Shown: piece by piece, positions 43,335 to 52,801 of the stretch
Numbering within the stretch: the first letter of the stretch is position 1
Layout: each line of letters begins with the position of its first letter
Assembly (NCBI RefSeq): GCF_005280585.1
Contig: NZ_SZVO01000005.1
Span: 186,001-250,000, forward strand
Reading direction: 5' to 3'
DNA: 64,000 nucleotides
Source: Dyadobacter frigoris
GTDB taxonomy: Bacteria > Bacteroidota > Bacteroidia > Cytophagales > Spirosomataceae
Made by a program: the position numbers and the translations under genes
The notes under the pieces: model-generated
Seen by the model: only the letters and a program-made list of their open reading frames with translations
What the model was told of the DNA's origin: nothing
The model's database searches: none

Positions 43335-46286
43335 ATGAAAGTATCTCCTTCTGAACCCTTTAAGATTATATATTCCATTCTGGATCATGAATATCTTGGC
43401 TACATATTTGAGTCTTTTGTAGTCCAACTAAATAGCCAGGGCGATTTTTCCTTCCAGATACAAAACATTTCCTCCAAGAACATAGAGGAATTTGGCGCAG
43501 GGCTTGATATGACAGATTTTGAGCTGGTAAGTCTGGTTGACGATATTCAACAGGACACTATTTTAAAGAAATTCAATACCAAAAAACTTTCTCCGGTTGA
43601 TTTCTTTTTGAAAATATATGATCCGCAAAAAGGTGATAAAGTAATTCAGGAAGCGATAACAGCCTATCTTGAAAATAGCAAAGCACGAATTCTTGAAAAG
43701 CTATCGGGTAAAGAAATTTTCATCATGGGCAGCGATGGAAATCCACTCTGGAAACCTGTGGAGTGGGAGAAAGAAAAAGCTACCATTCGTTTTTATTTTA
43801 TGCGAAATGAAGACAATACACACTATTTCCCAACCATTCGGCATAAGCAACAAAAACTAGACTTTCAATATAAAAATGCCATTATCCTTTGTGAAGAACC
43901 CGCCTGGTTGGTCGTTGATGGGCGTTTATATCATTTTGAAGGAAATGTAGACGGCAAAAAAATTAAACCATTTCTGGCAAAGAAATTTATTGCCATTCCA
44001 CGAAAAATGGAAGAGCAGTATTACGAGCGTTTTGTAACTCCATTAATCGCCTCTTACGATGTAGTCTCCAAAGGTTTTGATATTCGCAATATATCTTCGG
44101 CGCCCAAGCCGATTCTTACCATTGCCGATGTCAGTCTAAAGAGTAAAGCTTCTCTTACTCTTCTGCTCACAGGATCCGGTGTTGAAGATTCGGTAACAGG
44201 TGATACAGATGATGGCGAAGTTTCATTTGTAGTAGCTTTTCAATATGGCCATTACACTTTTCCCTTTGATAGTTTTGCCAGTCCATCCGGCGTATTTCTT
44301 GATAAAAAAGGGGAAGATTATATTTTCTATAAAGTAAAACGTGACATTGCCGTAGAGCGCCATAATCTTAATCAGCTTAAAGAATGGGGTCTGACATTTG
44401 AAGACGGACATATTGTATTACCCAAATCAGAGGCATTTGGATGGCTCCAAAGTAAAGCCAGGACATTAACGGAACATGGTTTCATTCTTCGCCAGAATAA
44501 TGCAGATGCCAAAAGATATTTCCTGGGATACTCATCTTTAGATGTTTCTATCGAGGAAGGCCGGGATTGGTTTGATATTAATGCAAAAGTCCAGTTCGGT
44601 GAATTTGAAATACCTTTTATTCAGTTAAGAAATTATATCCTGCATCAAAAAAAGGAGTTTACGCTTCCCAATGGGGAAATTGCGGTGATTCCTGAATGGT
44701 GGTTTACTAAATATTCTGAACTTTTTGCTTTTTCGGAACATGACCAGGATACAGACGGAATCAGGTTACGCATGCATCATTTAGCGCTTGTACAGGAATT
44801 AAAAGAAGAAAGTCTGGCTACTGCCATTATCAGTCATAAACTTGAAAGACTTCGGGATTTTAATCAGATTGACGCTAGTGAGGCACCGAAACATTTCAAA
44901 GGAACCCTTCGTCCATATCAGAAAGCGGGTTACGATTGGCTGCAATTTTTAAATCAGTATCGTTTTGGCGGATGCCTGGCGGATGACATGGGTTTAGGAA
45001 AAACCGTGCAAACGCTGGCTTTTTTACAATCACAAAAAGAAGCCGGAATTAAAGAGCCTTCTCTTTTAATCATGCCAACTTCTCTTTTGTATAACTGGGC
45101 GCTGGAAGCGAAAAGATTTACACCCAAATTAAAAGTAATGCTCTATACGGGTACTTACCGTGAAAAAGACACCAAACAATTTGAAGGTTTTGATCTGATC
45201 CTGACTTCTTATGGAATTGTCCGCCTCGATATTGCACTTATACAGTCATTCCGGTTTAACTATGTGATCCTGGATGAATCGCAAGCTATTAAAAATCCAA
45301 CCTCGATCATTACAAAAGCCGTCAGAAAACTTAATTCTGCCAATCGGCTGATATTGACCGGTACGCCGATTGAAAATAGTACCATGGATTTGTGGTCTCA
45401 AATGTCTTTTGTAAATCCGGGACTTTTGGGAAGTCAGACTTTTTTCCGGGATGAATTTCAGATTCCGATTGAAAAGAAAAACGATGAAGAAAAATCCAGA
45501 AGGCTTTACAATCTGATAAAACCATTTATCCTTCGCCGGCATAAGTCGCAGGTAGCAACGGATCTTCCTGCAAAAGTTGAAAGTATTCAGTACTGTGAAA
45601 TGTCTCAGGAGCAGGAAAAAGCTTATGAAGAAGCCAAAGCTTATTATAGAAACCTCATTTTACAAAGTATAGATTCTGATGGGATAAATAAATCTCAGCT
45701 TGTCGTTCTTCAAGGTCTTACAAAACTGAGACAATTAGCCAATCATCCAAAAATGGTTGATCCGGAATATACGGACGGCTCAGGTAAATTTGAAGATGTA
45801 CTCCATAAAATGGAAACTGCCATAAGTGAAAATCATAAAATACTGATATTCAGCCAGTATATCAAACATCTTGATTTATTCCGTGCTTATCTGGATAAGG
45901 GCAATATTACGTACGCATATTTGGATGGCTCAACCAAAGATCGCCAGGCTGAAGTTGAAAACTTTCAAAATAATGAAAGCGTTAAAATATTCCTTATTTC
46001 CTTGAAAGCCGGAGGATTGGGCCTTAATCTTACGGCTGCGGATTATGTATTCATTTTAGATCCGTGGTGGAATCCGGCTATTGAAGCACAAGCCGTCGAC
46101 AGAGCCCATAGAATTGGCCAGGACAGAACCGTTTTCACGTACAAGTTCATTACGAAAAATTCGGTTGAAGAAAAGATCCTTGCTTTGCAGAGGACTAAAA
46201 AGAAATTGGCTGACGATCTAATTTCAAATGAAGATGGTTTTATCAAGTCACTTTCAAGAGAGGATGTCTTATCTCTCCTGGATTAA
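43335..46286 (+). CDS. SNF2-family DEAD/DEAH-like helicase
   Basis: A 983-residue protein with a variable N-terminal half (about 1-520) and a C-terminal SNF2/SWI2 ATPase. Motifs visible: I DDMGLGKTVQ, II DESQ (position of DEAH), III LILTGTPIENS, then helicase C-terminal YLDGSTKDRQ, LKAGGLGLNL and DRAHRIGQ. It should translocate on duplex DNA and remodel protein-DNA complexes such as RNA polymerase, as RapA does. The N-terminal part may be the HepA/SNF2-associated or SWIM-less region common in bacteria. Monocistronic. Confidence 0.93.
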   Translation: MKVSPSEPFKIIYSILDHEYLGYIFESFVVQLNSQGDFSFQIQNISSKNIEEFGAGLDMTDFELVSLVDDIQQDTILKKFNTKKLSPVDFFLKIYDPQKGDKVIQEAITAYLENSKARILEKLSGKEIFIMGSDGNPLWKPVEWEKEKATIRFYFMRNEDNTHYFPTIRHKQQKLDFQYKNAIILCEEPAWLVVDGRLYHFEGNVDGKKIKPFLAKKFIAIPRKMEEQYYERFVTPLIASYDVVSKGFDIRNISSAPKPILTIADVSLKSKASLTLLLTGSGVEDSVTGDTDDGEVSFVVAFQYGHYTFPFDSFASPSGVFLDKKGEDYIFYKVKRDIAVERHNLNQLKEWGLTFEDGHIVLPKSEAFGWLQSKARTLTEHGFILRQNNADAKRYFLGYSSLDVSIEEGRDWFDINAKVQFGEFEIPFIQLRNYILHQKKEFTLPNGEIAVIPEWWFTKYSELFAFSEHDQDTDGIRLRMHHLALVQELKEESLATAIISHKLERLRDFNQIDASEAPKHFKGTLRPYQKAGYDWLQFLNQYRFGGCLADDMGLGKTVQTLAFLQSQKEAGIKEPSLLIMPTSLLYNWALEAKRFTPKLKVMLYTGTYREKDTKQFEGFDLILTSYGIVRLDIALIQSFRFNYVILDESQAIKNPTSIITKAVRKLNSANRLILTGTPIENSTMDLWSQMSFVNPGLLGSQTFFRDEFQIPIEKKNDEEKSRRLYNLIKPFILRRHKSQVATDLPAKVESIQYCEMSQEQEKAYEEAKAYYRNLILQSIDSDGINKSQLVVLQGLTKLRQLANHPKMVDPEYTDGSGKFEDVLHKMETAISENHKILIFSQYIKHLDLFRAYLDKGNITYAYLDGSTKDRQAEVENFQNNESVKIFLISLKAGGLGLNLTAADYVFILDPWWNPAIEAQAVDRAHRIGQDRTVFTYKFITKNSVEEKILALQRTKKKLADDLISNEDGFIKSLSREDVLSLLD

Positions 46287-46311
46287 TTCGATCAAAATAT
46301 TAACATACCTA

Positions 46312-46364
46312 TAAAATTGAAAAACTGCTTGAAACATGATGTTTCAAGCAATTTTTCAATTTTA
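46312..46364. terminator. Bidirectional terminator between SNF2 gene and purA
   Basis: TGCTTGAAACA (46326-46336) pairs perfectly with TGTTTCAAGCA (46340-46350) around a TGA loop; flanking TTGAAAA and TTTTCAA extend the stem. Confidence 0.88.
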
Positions 46365-46377
46365 AACTTATATCTTC

Positions 46378-47673
46378 TTAGTTCAAAAGAGCCGAAGTTT
46401 CACGAGTTATTAAAGCCTCGCGATCAGGACCCGTTGAAATAAATGTGATTGGCAATCCAAGTTCAGCTTCAAGGAATTTCACGTAAGCCAGTAATTGCTC
46501 AGGAATCGCATCGAAATCACGAATTCCGTCAAGCGACTGCTGCCATCCTGCAAAATCTTTATAAACTGGCTCTACGGTATCATCACACAAATCGTATGGA
46601 AGTTTATCTGTCAAAGTTCCGTCTGGCAAACGATACTGCGTACAAATACGAATTGTATCAAAAATAGTTAAAACGTCAACTTTCATCATGATCAGCTGCG
46701 TAACACCGTTGATCATAATTGCGTATTTCAAAGCTGGCAAATCTAACCATCCGCAACGACGCGGGCGACCAGTAGTAGCTCCAAATTCACGACCTTCCTG
46801 TCTCATTTTCTCACCCGTTTCTTCGAGTAATTCTGTTGGGAAAGGACCACTTCCTACACGTGTGCAATAAGCTTTGAAAATACCAAATACTTCACCAACA
46901 GCACTTGGAGCAATACCAAGACCAGTACAAGCACCGGCAGCCATGGTTGTAGAGCTGGTAACAAAAGGGTATGAACCGAAATCAATATCAAGCAAAGAAC
47001 CTTGCGCTCCTTCTGCCAAAACTGTTTTTCCTTCGGCAATCGCTTCGTTGATAACATATTCGCTGTCAACCATCGTGAATTGCTTCATAAATTCAACCGC
47101 GCCGAAGAAATTTTCTTCTGCCTGAGGAAGTACCGAAGCGTAGTCGAAAGAATAAAAGTCAAGGATAACTTTATGTGCATCAACAAGTTTCTTGTACTTA
47201 TCAGCAAAATTTGGAGACAAAACATCGCCAACACGTAAACCCAGACGAGCTACTTTATCCTGATAAGCCGGCCCGATTCCACGAAGCGTAGAACCGATTT
47301 TCGAATCACCTTTAGAACGCTCGTAAGCTGCATCAAGTAAAGCATGTGTTGGTAAAATCAACGATGCCTTTTTAGAGATAAACAAGTTTCCAACCAGATC
47401 AAGATTATACTTGGCAAGATTTTCAATCTCTCTTTTAAAAACGATGGCGTCTAAAACAACCCCGTTTCCGATAATGTTCTGGATTTCGCTGCGGAAAATA
47501 CCGGATGGGATCTGATGCAAAACATGCTTAATACCATCAAATTCCAAGGTGTGTCCTGCATTAGGACCGCCCTGGAATCTTGCTACTACCTGATAACGTG
47601 GTGCAAGTACATCCACGATTTTACCCTTACCTTCATCTCCCCACTGGAGACCAAGCAATACGTCAACTTTCAT
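46378..47673 (-). CDS. purA: Adenylosuccinate synthetase
   Basis: A 431-residue enzyme that joins IMP and aspartate with GTP to adenylosuccinate in AMP synthesis. N-terminal QWGDEGKGKIVD is the P-loop with catalytic Asp13, and GPNAGHTL contains the catalytic His41. GRPRRCGWLD is the aspartate/IMP site and KVDVLTIFDTI follows with the GTP-site lysine. Length is normal. It follows fur by 84 bases on the same strand, with a hairpin between; the relA/spoT-fur-purA order is common in Cytophagales. Confidence 0.98.
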   Translation of the reverse strand: MKVDVLLGLQWGDEGKGKIVDVLAPRYQVVARFQGGPNAGHTLEFDGIKHVLHQIPSGIFRSEIQNIIGNGVVLDAIVFKREIENLAKYNLDLVGNLFISKKASLILPTHALLDAAYERSKGDSKIGSTLRGIGPAYQDKVARLGLRVGDVLSPNFADKYKKLVDAHKVILDFYSFDYASVLPQAEENFFGAVEFMKQFTMVDSEYVINEAIAEGKTVLAEGAQGSLLDIDFGSYPFVTSSTTMAAGACTGLGIAPSAVGEVFGIFKAYCTRVGSGPFPTELLEETGEKMRQEGREFGATTGRPRRCGWLDLPALKYAIMINGVTQLIMMKVDVLTIFDTIRICTQYRLPDGTLTDKLPYDLCDDTVEPVYKDFAGWQQSLDGIRDFDAIPEQLLAYVKFLEAELGLPITFISTGPDREALITRETSALLN

Positions 47674-47715
47674 CCAATAAATGGTTATTAAAAACTATTA
47701 TTTGCTAAAATGACA

Positions 47716-47749
47716 AGGCGTAACAAACCATAAAATGTCTGTTACGCCT
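47716..47749 (-). terminator. Terminator of fur
   Basis: AGGCGTAACA (47716-47725) pairs with TGTTACGCCT (47740-47749). The following minus-strand sequence has only a short T run, so strength is moderate. Confidence 0.65.
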
Positions 47750-47757
47750 CATCGATA

Positions 47758-48261
47758 CTATTCTCTTATTTCGTGTCCGACAGCGACTTCTTCATGCTCT
47801 TTTCTATTCTGGCAATTTTCTTTCGTACAGTTGCCGTAAAAGATTAGGGAATGATGCAGTACACTGAAATTAAGCATTTCACCCACCATATTCTGGATTG
47901 ACTGAATTCTCGGGTCACAAAACTCCATTACCTTGTGACAGTCCGTACAAATCAAATGATCATGCTGCTTGTTTCCGTACGATTTTTCGAATTGTGCCAG
48001 GTTTTTTCCGAACTGATGTTTGGTTACCAGATCACAATCCACAAGTACGTCTAAGGTATTATACACCGTTGCCCTACTCACACGATAACGTTTGTTTTTC
48101 ATGCTGATGTAAAGCTCATCCACATCAAAGTGATCTTCACGGGTATAGATTTCTTCCAATATCGCAAACCTTTCAGGGGTCTTGCGAAGTCCTTTATTTT
48201 CTAGGTAAGCCGTCAGAATTTTCTTGGCGGCTTCAAAATTTGGTTTGCTGGCTTGTGGCAT
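47758..48261 (-). CDS. fur: Fur-family transcription regulator
   Basis: A 167-residue regulator. The winged helix (about 10-85, KGLRKTPERFAILEEIYTREDHFDVDELY, RVSRATVYNTLDVLVD) precedes the metal-binding and dimer domain: KQHDHLICTDCHKVMEFCD with the CxxC zinc site, and GNCTKENC as the second pair. This is a typical Fur/PerR of Bacteroidota; metal specificity (iron or peroxide sensing) cannot be told. Upstream relA/spoT ends 162 bases away, and purA follows on the same strand. Confidence 0.92.
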   Translation of the reverse strand: MPQASKPNFEAAKKILTAYLENKGLRKTPERFAILEEIYTREDHFDVDELYISMKNKRYRVSRATVYNTLDVLVDCDLVTKHQFGKNLAQFEKSYGNKQHDHLICTDCHKVMEFCDPRIQSIQNMVGEMLNFSVLHHSLIFYGNCTKENCQNRKEHEEVAVGHEIRE

Positions 48262-48423
48262 ATCTTTTGAAAATCTTGCGCAAATTACGTGCTTTTTTTC
48301 TTAAATCACAGTAGTAATTATGTTGCGGTTGTCATTTGAAGCTTTCACGTATTGTCCGTTACCCGGGCAATCATACTATATAAACCAATTGATTAACAAG
48401 TCGTACGAATAATGGTTCAAAAT

Positions 48424-50709
48424 TTAGACGCTTCCTGTCAGGTTGGTATCAAATCTTTGTACATTATAAACTCCTTCCACTTGTTCAAGTTTGCTGATCA
48501 GAATATCCAAATGGCGCGTATCCTGAACATAAAGCCTGATATCCCCATTAAAAACGCCATCCTTGGTATCAATCGTAAGTCCGCGCATGTTAATATGCAA
48601 CTCATTGGAAATAATCCTGGTCACATCATTGATTAGCCCAACCCTATCTGTTCCGGAAATATAAAGACCTGCCAGGAACGCTTCGTCTTTATTTGATTCC
48701 CACTTTGCTTTAATGATCCTGTTTCCGTGTTTGGACATCAGCTCAGCAGCGTTCGGGCAGGTTGTTCTATGGATTTTTATGCCTTCATTAATTGTCACAA
48801 AACCAAAAACGTCATCTCCGGCGATCGGATTGCAACAGGGAGCAAGTTTATAATCAATTTTATCCATGTCGTCCCCAATCAGCAATGTATCGCTGTCTGC
48901 ACGATCACCATGAAGGTTTTTCAGCAGTTTGGTATAACTTTTACCGTCAGCCCCTTCAACAGGCGGAACAATAACTGCCGTTACCGCTTTTCTTTCCTTC
49001 GCCTCTTTATCCCGCTTAAATCTTTTTAATTCATCAAGCTGAACATATCCTTTACCAATTTTATAAAAGAAATCGGCAGCTGTTTTACATTCAAAAAATG
49101 CACGTAACTGATTGACAACTTCGGCTGTTAATTCGATACCAAGCACTTTAAGCTTTCTTTCAACCATCTGACGACCGTCCGTTTCGTAGTGACGGTTATC
49201 CTCCTTCAAGAAATCCTTAATCCTGGCGCGGGCTTTTGAGGTACGTACCACACGCAACCAGTCTTCGGTAGGTTTCTGTTTATTGGATGTTATAATTTCA
49301 ATCTGATCGCCGTTGCTTAAGACGTAACTGATCGGAACTAAAACCCCTCCTACTTTGGCTGCCATACAATGCACACCCACTTCGGAGTGTATATCAAAAG
49401 CAAAATCAAGCGCAGTAGCACCGCTTTGCAATACTTTCAGTTCGCCTTTTGGGGTAAAAACAAAAACTTCTTCGTTGAAAAGATTCGTACGAAATTCATC
49501 CAAAAACTCAATCGCAGCCGTTTTATCGCCCGAGCCCGTTTCCAGCGTTTCCCTTACCTGACTGATCCATTGCTCAATATTTCCACGGACCTTGGTATCA
49601 TTCCCTTTGTATTTCCAATGCGCTGCATATCCTTTTTCCGCAATTTCATCCATGCGTGAAGTACGGATCTGCACTTCCACCCACTGACCGCTTTTACTCA
49701 TTACCGTCGAGTGAAGCGATTGATAGCCATTTGCACGAGGCGTGCTAAGGAAATCTTTCAGCCTGTCCGGGTTGGGTTTGTAATGATCGGTAACGATAGA
49801 ATATGCCTGCCAGCAAAGTGCTTTTTCACGGTCTCCTTCCTGCGGAGATTCCAAGACGATCCTGATAGCGAATAAATCATAAATTTCTTCGAAAGGTTTA
49901 TTCTGCTTGCGCATCTTATTCCAGATCGAATAAATCGATTTTGGCCTTCCCTTGATGATATAATTTAAACCTGCTTTTTCAAGATCTTCCGCAATCGGCT
50001 CGGTAAATTTGGAGATAAATCGATCACGAGAACTTTTGGTTTCTCTGAGTTTTCTGGAAATCGCACGGTATTCCTGTGGCTCGGTATATTTCAGATATAA
50101 TTCTTCAAGCTCGGACTTGATACTGTAAAGCCCAAGTCTGTGCGCCAGCGGAGCATAAATGAAAATAGTTTCCGAAGCGATTTTAAGCTGTTTATCTCGC
50201 GGCATACTATCCAGCGTCCGCATGTTATGCAAACGGTCTGCCAGTTTCACCAGAATTACCCGAACATCATCCGATAGTGTAAGCAGCATTTTCCGGAAAT
50301 TCTCCGCCTGCTGTGAAGTTCCGTATTCAAACCTTCCGGAAATTTTGGTAAGTCCGTCAATAATTTTAGCGACTTTCTTTCCAAACAACCGGTCAATATC
50401 TTCAATACGCATATCCGTATCCTCAACCACATCATGTAATAATGCGGAAACGATGCCGGTCGTACCCAATCCAATCTCCTCTACAACAATTTGTGCTACT
50501 GCAAGCGGATGATAAATGTACGGTTCACCTGATCTGCGGCGCATGTCCTTATGCGCCTCAACAGATGTATAAAAGGCCTTCTTGATTAATTTTGCATCAT
50601 TGTCCTTCAAAAACGGCTTGGCTGTTCGTAACAACCTGCGATATTTTTTAAGGATATCCTTACGCTCCTGCTCCAGATCTATGCTCAGGGTTTCAACGAG
50701 TTGCTCCAA
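48424..50709 (-). CDS. Bifunctional (p)ppGpp synthetase/hydrolase
   Basis: A 761-residue RelA/SpoT-type enzyme that makes and degrades (p)ppGpp. N-terminal hydrolase with HD motif VSALLHDVVEDTD (manganese site), then the synthetase domain (GRPKSIYSIWNKMRKQ, and DLFAIRIVL), TGS (VFTPKGELKVLQSGATALDFAFDIH), a helical/zinc-finger-like region (APCCNPIAGDDVFGF) and a C-terminal ACT domain (ISGTDRVGLINDVTRI). The intact HD motif indicates a Rel enzyme with hydrolase activity, probably the only long RSH in the organism. It is at the 5' end of the relA/spoT-fur-purA row. Confidence 0.96.
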   Translation of the reverse strand: MEQLVETLSIDLEQERKDILKKYRRLLRTAKPFLKDNDAKLIKKAFYTSVEAHKDMRRRSGEPYIYHPLAVAQIVVEEIGLGTTGIVSALLHDVVEDTDMRIEDIDRLFGKKVAKIIDGLTKISGRFEYGTSQQAENFRKMLLTLSDDVRVILVKLADRLHNMRTLDSMPRDKQLKIASETIFIYAPLAHRLGLYSIKSELEELYLKYTEPQEYRAISRKLRETKSSRDRFISKFTEPIAEDLEKAGLNYIIKGRPKSIYSIWNKMRKQNKPFEEIYDLFAIRIVLESPQEGDREKALCWQAYSIVTDHYKPNPDRLKDFLSTPRANGYQSLHSTVMSKSGQWVEVQIRTSRMDEIAEKGYAAHWKYKGNDTKVRGNIEQWISQVRETLETGSGDKTAAIEFLDEFRTNLFNEEVFVFTPKGELKVLQSGATALDFAFDIHSEVGVHCMAAKVGGVLVPISYVLSNGDQIEIITSNKQKPTEDWLRVVRTSKARARIKDFLKEDNRHYETDGRQMVERKLKVLGIELTAEVVNQLRAFFECKTAADFFYKIGKGYVQLDELKRFKRDKEAKERKAVTAVIVPPVEGADGKSYTKLLKNLHGDRADSDTLLIGDDMDKIDYKLAPCCNPIAGDDVFGFVTINEGIKIHRTTCPNAAELMSKHGNRIIKAKWESNKDEAFLAGLYISGTDRVGLINDVTRIISNELHINMRGLTIDTKDGVFNGDIRLYVQDTRHLDILISKLEQVEGVYNVQRFDTNLTGSV

Positions 50710-50776
50710 TGCTTAATAGTAATTAGTACGCTTCACCAAAATAACAAATTTTAGCGAGATTATTCAACAAAATTTT

Positions 50777-50800
50777 TTTTGGAAAAATATTTTTCCAAAA
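50777..50800. repeat. Perfect 24-base AT-rich palindrome
   Basis: TTTTGGAAAAATATTTTTCCAAAA reads the same on both strands. It lies between the divergent relA/spoT start and the tRNA-Leu promoter, immediately upstream of the -33 element, and may be a UP-like or regulator site. Confidence 0.85.
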
Positions 50801-50801
50801 G

Positions 50802-50834
50802 TTTGCATATCTAAAACAAACTTTGCTACCTTTG
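50802..50834 (+). promoter_or_regulatory. Promoter of tRNA-Leu
   Basis: TTTG (50802-50805) and TACCTTTG (50827-50834) with 21 bases between; followed by CACTCC, as after the tRNA promoter at 751-781. Confidence 0.68.
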
Positions 50835-50882
50835 CACTCCCAACCAACGACAAGGGTTGAAGATTGGGACTAAAAAATAAGA

Positions 50883-50964
50883 GCGGGCGTGGCGGAACTG
50901 GTAGACGTGCTAGACTTAGGATCTAGTGCCGCAAGGCGTGGGGGTTCGATTCCCTCCGCCCGTA
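50883..50964 (+). tRNA. tRNA-Leu (UAG)
   Basis: Type II tRNA with long variable arm (TGCCGCAAGGCGT region). Acceptor GCGGGCG/CGCCCGT with a G-U terminal pair, anticodon stem CTAGA/TCTAG with loop CTTAGGA (anticodon UAG), T loop TTCGATT, discriminator A. CCA not encoded. Confidence 0.94.
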
Positions 50965-50978
50965 CAACTAACAAGGGA

Positions 50979-51075
50979 TTGACGGGGCGTCATATTTCCT
51001 ATCTGAAATAAGAAGATGAACTGCTCCGAATTAACCCGTCAAATGCCCTCAGGACACTGTTTTGAGGGCATTTTT
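50979..51075 (+). promoter_or_regulatory. Hairpins between tRNA-Leu and tig
   Basis: A terminator-like stem AAATGCCCTCA (51041-51051) with TGAGGGCATTT (51063-51073) ends in a T run. A second, longer-range stem TTGACGGG (50979-50986) with CCCGTCAA (51035-51042) overlaps it by two bases, so the two structures compete slightly. The first probably terminates tRNA-Leu; the second may tune it. Confidence 0.6.
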
Positions 51076-51121
51076 GTTTTGCGTTTTACCTAAAAAAGCA
51101 CATTTACTAATAGCAATAAGC

Positions 51122-52465
51122 ATGGAAGTTTTATTAGAGAAGAATTCGCCAACATTGGCCTCTCTTAAAGTTACGCTAACCAAAGATGATTATCAGCCTA
51201 AGGTTGATAAATCTATCAAGGATTATTCGAAACGTGTGAATTTAAAAGGCTTTCGTCCTGGCAAAGTACCATCCCATGTAATCCAGCGCATGTATGGAAA
51301 AAGCATTTTAGTGGATGAAGTGAACAGTCTTTTGAGCAATGCAGTAAGCACTTATATCCGCGAAAATAAATTACAGGTGGTTGGGGATCCAATTCCTAAC
51401 CGTGAAAAAGCAGAAGAGGCAAACTGGGACAAACCAGGTGATTTCGAATTTAGCTACGACCTTGGTGTTGCAACTGATTTCGAAGTAAATCTTTCTGAAA
51501 TTCCTGCTGTAAAACGTTATTCTATCGAAACTGACGAAAAAGAGTTATCAAAAACAGTTGATAGCCTTCGTGAAAGATTCTCTGACAGCACGCACCCGGA
51601 AGTAAGTGAATTGGGTGATATGATTTTTGGTGAATTGAAACAGGAATCAACTGAATTTACAACACGTACTGCTATCCCGACAAAACAGGTGGCAGAAGAA
51701 AATCAGGCTAAATTCTTAGGCTTGAAAAAAGATGACGTGGTAACTTTTGATATTCAGAACACTTTTGCTGACCAGGCTGCAATTGCGCATGTTACTGGTA
51801 AGAAAAAAGAAGATATTGGCGAGCTTTCAGGTGATTTCACTTTGATCGTTGAAGATATCACGCGTTCTGCACCGGCAGAGGTTAACCAGGAATTTTTTGA
51901 TAAAGTACTTGGACCAGGTATTGCCGACAGCGAAGAAATTTTCAATGAAAAAGTTACTGAAGTAATTAATGGAAATTACGAGCGCGAAACAGAAGCATTG
52001 CTTCGTCGCGATCTTGAAACTGCTTTAATTGATTCAATCCAGATTGATCTTCCTGGAGATTTCCTTAAAGACTGGCTGGAACGTACCAACGAAGGCAAAT
52101 TTACGCGTGAGCAAATCGAAGAACAGTTCGAAGATTTCCAGAAATCATTGAAATTGAGTTTGATCAAAAATAAAATTGCTGATTCTCAAGGTGTGAAGGT
52201 TGAATATCCTGAAATTCTTGAATTCACAAAACAAATGGTTCGCGGACAGTTTGGAATGTACGGTGACGATGACAGCATGGGCGATACAATCGACCGCGTT
52301 GCACAAGGTTACCTTGCAGACAAAGAACGTGACAACTATTCTCAGATTTTCAATCAGGTTTTTGACAACAAAATCATCGATATCGTTCGCAGCCAGGTTG
52401 CTACGGATGAGCAGACGATCGATGTTGCTGAATTCGAAAAACTTGCAAAAGGTGAAGTTGCTTAA
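51122..52465 (+). CDS. tig: Trigger factor
   Basis: A ribosome-bound chaperone of 447 residues from the ATG at 51122; the frame is open from 51062, but the conserved N-terminus begins at MEVLLEKN. The ribosome-binding signature is KGFRPGKVPSHV (about residues 42-53). A central PPIase-like FKBP domain (about 155-240, ELGDMIFGELKQ, ITRSAPAEVNQ) is followed by the helical C-terminal chaperone domain. FKBP catalytic residues seem poorly kept, as usual in Bacteroidota. It begins the tig...clpP-clpX neighbourhood. Confidence 0.94.
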   Translation: MEVLLEKNSPTLASLKVTLTKDDYQPKVDKSIKDYSKRVNLKGFRPGKVPSHVIQRMYGKSILVDEVNSLLSNAVSTYIRENKLQVVGDPIPNREKAEEANWDKPGDFEFSYDLGVATDFEVNLSEIPAVKRYSIETDEKELSKTVDSLRERFSDSTHPEVSELGDMIFGELKQESTEFTTRTAIPTKQVAEENQAKFLGLKKDDVVTFDIQNTFADQAAIAHVTGKKKEDIGELSGDFTLIVEDITRSAPAEVNQEFFDKVLGPGIADSEEIFNEKVTEVINGNYERETEALLRRDLETALIDSIQIDLPGDFLKDWLERTNEGKFTREQIEEQFEDFQKSLKLSLIKNKIADSQGVKVEYPEILEFTKQMVRGQFGMYGDDDSMGDTIDRVAQGYLADKERDNYSQIFNQVFDNKIIDIVRSQVATDEQTIDVAEFEKLAKGEVA

Positions 52466-52493
52466 TTTTTAGGTATTTCATTTTGATATAAGT

Positions 52494-52530
52494 AAAGGAG
52501 GTCAACTTTTTAGGAAGTTGACCTCCTTTA
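52494..52530 (+). terminator. Terminator of tig
   Basis: AAAGGAGGTCAACTT (52494-52508) pairs perfectly with AAGTTGACCTCCTTT (52515-52529) around a six-base loop, followed by ATTTTAT. Confidence 0.92.
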
Positions 52531-52801
52531 TTTTATGACTATAATTCGCGTTGGTAAACCTGCCGTGGAAAGTTAGAGCTTAAAAGGAAAAGAACAATCG
52601 CTGCACCCGGCGCCCAGAAGATCCGGAACAAATGTGAAAGGTAATTTAGTCTCACTAACTTAGGGCAATTATTAAAACGATATTTTGATTTGTGAAATGA
52701 CAAAATGATACACTTTTTGAGACTTTCCAGGGGCGCGGAACGTGGCCGGTGTCGGTCTCAGAAAATAGAGGTTTCATGAGATAGATTATGCCCACATTAA
52801 A

